A stretch of 64,000 nt of DNA from QKTW01 sp052161885 (GTDB taxonomy: Bacteria > Bacteroidota > Bacteroidia > Chitinophagales > Chitinophagaceae): positions 806,001 to 870,000 of the forward strand of contig CP197396.1 of assembly GCA_052161885.1 (NCBI GenBank), in the 5' to 3' direction. The position numbers were made by a program, and so were the translations under genes. The notes below the pieces were generated by a model. That model did not search any database. It was not told where the DNA came from and saw only the letters and a list, made by a program, of their open reading frames with translations. Positions within the stretch are counted from its first letter, which is position 1, and each line of letters opens with the position of its first letter. Below are positions 61,681 through 64,000 of the stretch, one piece after another.

Positions 61681-61707
61681 GTTTTTAACCCATAAAATGT
61701 ATAAACA

Positions 61708-62091
61708 ATGAAACCGGAACTGGTCATCCCGCTACTCTCCTCTACTCTCGCTGCTGTTGCGCTTATGGTGTGCAGCCGGAGAGCACAACACATTGCACGG
61801 CTGCTGGAACTGCGGTCTGAGCGTTTTAATGCACACAAAGATGTGCAGTTTACCCACCAGGTTTATAAAATGTCGCAGCAATTGAAACTGCTATGGCTTA
61901 ATAAGATGATTGCAATGGCCAGCCTGCTGACGGGCGTTGCCGGCCTGTATTTCCGGTTCATGCATCATTATCGTACTGCGGTTTTTAATGGAGTTACGGC
62001 TGTTGTGCTGCTCGTTATCGCCCTGGGACTGGCTGTGGCAGAGCTTTCCATATCATCAGCACTGCTTGCGTTGCCTGCGGAAAGGGATTAA
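61708..62091 (+). CDS. Small membrane protein, DUF2721-like
   Basis: The 127-aa product has an N-terminal membrane helix (VIPLLSSTLAAVALMVC), a charged cytoplasmic helix (RRAQHIARLLELRSERFNAHKDVQF) and two more helices (LLWLNKMIAMASLLTGVAGLYF, AVVLLVIALGLAVAELSI). This layout, a short helix, then a coil, then two helices, resembles DUF2721. Function unknown. It is 27 nt after a terminator hairpin and 49 nt before the next gene, probably one transcript. Confidence 0.6.
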   Translation: MKPELVIPLLSSTLAAVALMVCSRRAQHIARLLELRSERFNAHKDVQFTHQVYKMSQQLKLLWLNKMIAMASLLTGVAGLYFRFMHHYRTAVFNGVTAVVLLVIALGLAVAELSISSALLALPAERD

Positions 62092-62140
62092 CATTTAAAC
62101 ATTAATAAAAACATTTACCACCAACTAAACGATATATAAA

Positions 62141-62509
62141 ATGAAACTTCTTGCATCTAAAAAAGTGGTTGCCGCTGAAGGATCAGATATAGTAAAAAGC
62201 TTTACTGTGCCTGCATCTGTACGTAAATCCGGCGGACTGGGCCTTGGACAAGGACTGCTGATCAATGAAATATTTACCGCTGCCGGGAACGAAATAAGCA
62301 GGCTGGCGCTGAACCATGACTACGCAGTAACACCGGAAAGCCGGCAGGTGCTGTTCTTTGCGCATACGCTTCCCGGCGACCTGGTGCATGTACACGTGAA
62401 AGCCGTACGTCGTACCCGCAATATAAAGATCACCGTGGAACTAAGGAAAGATGCCGCAGAAGTGCATGATCCAATAGCTACAGGGAAGTTTGTATATGGA
62501 ATCAGGTAG
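62141..62509 (+). CDS. Hypothetical protein (122 aa), hotdog-like?
   Basis: The product (MKLLASKKVVAAEGSDI to TGKFVYGIR) has the Gly-rich pattern GGLGLGQGLLINEIFTAAGNEISRLAL and a strand VHVHVKAVRRTRNIKITVELRK, which would fit a thioesterase-type hotdog fold, but no catalytic residue is clear. It has no signal peptide. It is 49 nt after the DUF2721-like gene. I do not recognise the family; confidence is for it being a gene. Confidence 0.6.
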   Translation: MKLLASKKVVAAEGSDIVKSFTVPASVRKSGGLGLGQGLLINEIFTAAGNEISRLALNHDYAVTPESRQVLFFAHTLPGDLVHVHVKAVRRTRNIKITVELRKDAAEVHDPIATGKFVYGIR

Positions 62510-62723
62510 TGAATGATGAATGTGAAACGCCAAATGTGAGCTCTGAGATGTTGGGTTTCAGATATGGGTCAGGCTTTGGAATCCGGATTTTTTAGCCCCG
62601 GGATTTGGTATCTGCTGCCTGTGCTTTGGAATTTGCTTTCTGTTTTATCATTCATGTGCTTATTTTTGCACACCCTGACATGATCAGGATTTTTTTTCAG
62701 ATATTAATTATTGACTTACTGTA
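62510..62723. other. Spacer with low-complexity words before lysS
   Basis: It contains gtgaatgatgaatgtgaaac, tgagctctgagatg and pairs such as ggctttggaat/gctttggaatt. A short CCTGA-catga-TCAGG hairpin followed by eight Ts at 62674-62697 may terminate the upstream transcript. Confidence 0.5.
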
Positions 62724-64000
62724 ATGCAAGCAACACTCAGCGAACAGGAAATAGTGCGTCGCGAAAAGCTTAAAGAGCTGTACGCACTGGGCATAGATCC
62801 CTACCCTGCACCATTGTATGAAATCACACATACAGCCAGTGAAATAAAGGAAAACTATACAGAAGAGAAGAAGGACGAGTTCAAATCTGTTTCCCTTGCC
62901 GGCCGTATTATGATGGTGCGTGATATGGGTAAAGCCAATTTCGCAGTGCTGCAGGACAGTACCGGTCGTATACAGGTATATATCAAACGTGACGATATCT
63001 GTCCCGGAGAAGATAAAACACTCTATAACACAGTCTGGAAAAAACTGATAGATCTTGGTGATATTATTGGCGTGAAAGGATATGTATTCACCACTAAAAC
63101 CGGTGAAACCTCTGTTCACGTTGAATCTTTTACGCTTCTTACCAAATCGCTGCGCCCACTGCCGGTTGTACGTGAGAAGGATGGTGAAGTATTTGACGCT
63201 GTTACCGATCCGGAATTTAAATACCGCCAGCGTTATGCTGATCTGATCGTAAATCCCGGTGTGCGCGATACGTTTGTGAAAGTTACTAAAATGAAGAACG
63301 CCATCCGTTCGTTCCTCAACGAACGCGGTGCGCTGGAAGTGGATACGCCGGTGCTGCAGAACATTCCCGGCGGCGCTATAGCCCGTCCGTTTGTAACGCA
63401 CCACAATGCGCTGGACATACCGCTGTATATGCGTATTGCCAACGAACTGTACCTGAAACGCTTGCTGGTAGGCGGTTTTGACTGGGTATACGAGTTCAGC
63501 CGTAACTTCCGTAACGAAGGTATGGACCGTACGCATAACCCGGAGTTTACCGTACTGGAGTTTTACGTAGCTTACAAAGACTATCTCTGGATGATGGAAA
63601 CTACCGAGCAGATGCTGGAGCAGACTGCTGTAGCTACTAATGGTACCACAGATGTAGAGATCGATGGTAAGACGATCAGCTTTAAAGCACCTTATGCACG
63701 CGTGAGCATTTACGATGCCATTAAAGAACATACAGGCTTTGATGTTTCAGAAATGAACGAAGACCAGCTTCGTGATGTGTGCAAACAGCTGCACCTGCAG
63801 GCAGATGCCAGCATGGGCAAAGGAAAACTGATCGATACGATATTTGGTGAAAAATGCGAGGGCAATTATATACAGCCTACTTTCATCATCGACTACCCGA
63901 TAGAAATGAGCCCGCTGACAAAGAAACACCGCAGCAAACCGGGCCTGGTAGAGCGTTTTGAGCTGATGGTAAACGGCAAGGAAATAGCCAATGCCTATAC
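62724..64000 (+). CDS. lysS: Lysyl-tRNA synthetase, class II (partial, runs off right edge)
   Basis: The ATG at 62724 opens MQATLSEQEIVRREKLKELYALG. The OB-fold anticodon domain includes VSLAGRIMMVRDMGKANFAVLQD. The catalytic domain begins with KYRQRYADLIVNPGVRDTFV, class II motif 1 (FLNERGALEVDTPVL), PFVTHHNALDIPLYMRIANELYLKRLLVGG and motif 2 FSRNFRNEGMDRTHNPEFT. The visible 425 residues are collinear with LysRS. Motif 3 lies past the edge. It charges tRNA-Lys. Confidence 0.97.
   Translation, partial: MQATLSEQEIVRREKLKELYALGIDPYPAPLYEITHTASEIKENYTEEKKDEFKSVSLAGRIMMVRDMGKANFAVLQDSTGRIQVYIKRDDICPGEDKTLYNTVWKKLIDLGDIIGVKGYVFTTKTGETSVHVESFTLLTKSLRPLPVVREKDGEVFDAVTDPEFKYRQRYADLIVNPGVRDTFVKVTKMKNAIRSFLNERGALEVDTPVLQNIPGGAIARPFVTHHNALDIPLYMRIANELYLKRLLVGGFDWVYEFSRNFRNEGMDRTHNPEFTVLEFYVAYKDYLWMMETTEQMLEQTAVATNGTTDVEIDGKTISFKAPYARVSIYDAIKEHTGFDVSEMNEDQLRDVCKQLHLQADASMGKGKLIDTIFGEKCEGNYIQPTFIIDYPIEMSPLTKKHRSKPGLVERFELMVNGKEIANAY

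Overview
The window is chromosomal DNA from a member of the Bacteroidota, most likely the Chitinophagaceae or a close relative. The evidence is type IX secretion (T9SS) C-terminal sorting domains on two exported proteins, promoter-like TAnnTTTG / TAnnTTCG boxes, a bacillithiol gene (bshA), a NamZ/DUF1343 protein, a TlpA-type thiol-disulfide protein with a long N-terminal region, and many GTG/TTG starts without a clear Shine-Dalgarno. Most genes are housekeeping and collinear with hairpin terminators. Between them lie several accessory blocks.

Region 1 (1-15061, all minus strand) is one exported-protein cluster, transcribed from about 15100 downwards. It encodes a 993-aa predicted outer-membrane beta-barrel with a coiled-coil stalk, a 378-aa secreted beta-sandwich protein, a lipoprotein, a 2186-aa giant Rhs/YD-related surface protein, a LolA-like periplasmic protein, and a second giant secreted protein that runs off the left edge. 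It looks like a surface-display or polymorphic-protein system.

Region 2 (15.5-30.4 kb) is core: tRNA-Arg(ACG), rlmH, a rhomboid protease, tilS with a TPR gene, a PNGase F-like T9SS protein, der, a decayed RelBE-type toxin-antitoxin pair, rimO, rlmB, an LCAT-like lipase, the selU(mnmH)-selD pair, a patatin and yebC.

Region 3 (30.4-34.6 kb) is repeat-rich and mobile. It holds a 17-copy 21-bp tandem array, an IS982-family element that has split a small ORF (a 6-bp target duplication restores the frame exactly), an XRE regulator, a RAYT transposase bracketed by REP-like hairpins, and two long copies of a composite palindrome around a VOC-family gene.

Region 4 (34.6-42.2 kb) holds the two most unusual items. 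One is a 1306-aa fusion of a DyP-type peroxidase domain and a glycyl radical enzyme domain, divergent from an ADP-ribosylglycohydrolase. The other is a cobalamin riboswitch controlling a single T9SS-secreted beta-propeller protein.

Region 5 (42.2-64 kb) is mostly core: Fpg/Nei glycosylase, a cell-wall amidase homologue, a DMP19-like protein, TlpA, DJ-1/PfpI, bshA, cytochrome c, M28 peptidase, an oligopeptide-type ABC permease, an MMPL-PlsC-methyltransferase fusion, namZ, an FKBP isomerase, an acyltransferase-3, a cysteine desulfurase, yajQ and lysS (cut by the right edge). It also has a pair of related short leader-ORF/terminator modules at 61.4-61.7 kb. All family assignments come from reading motifs by eye; no database search was possible.
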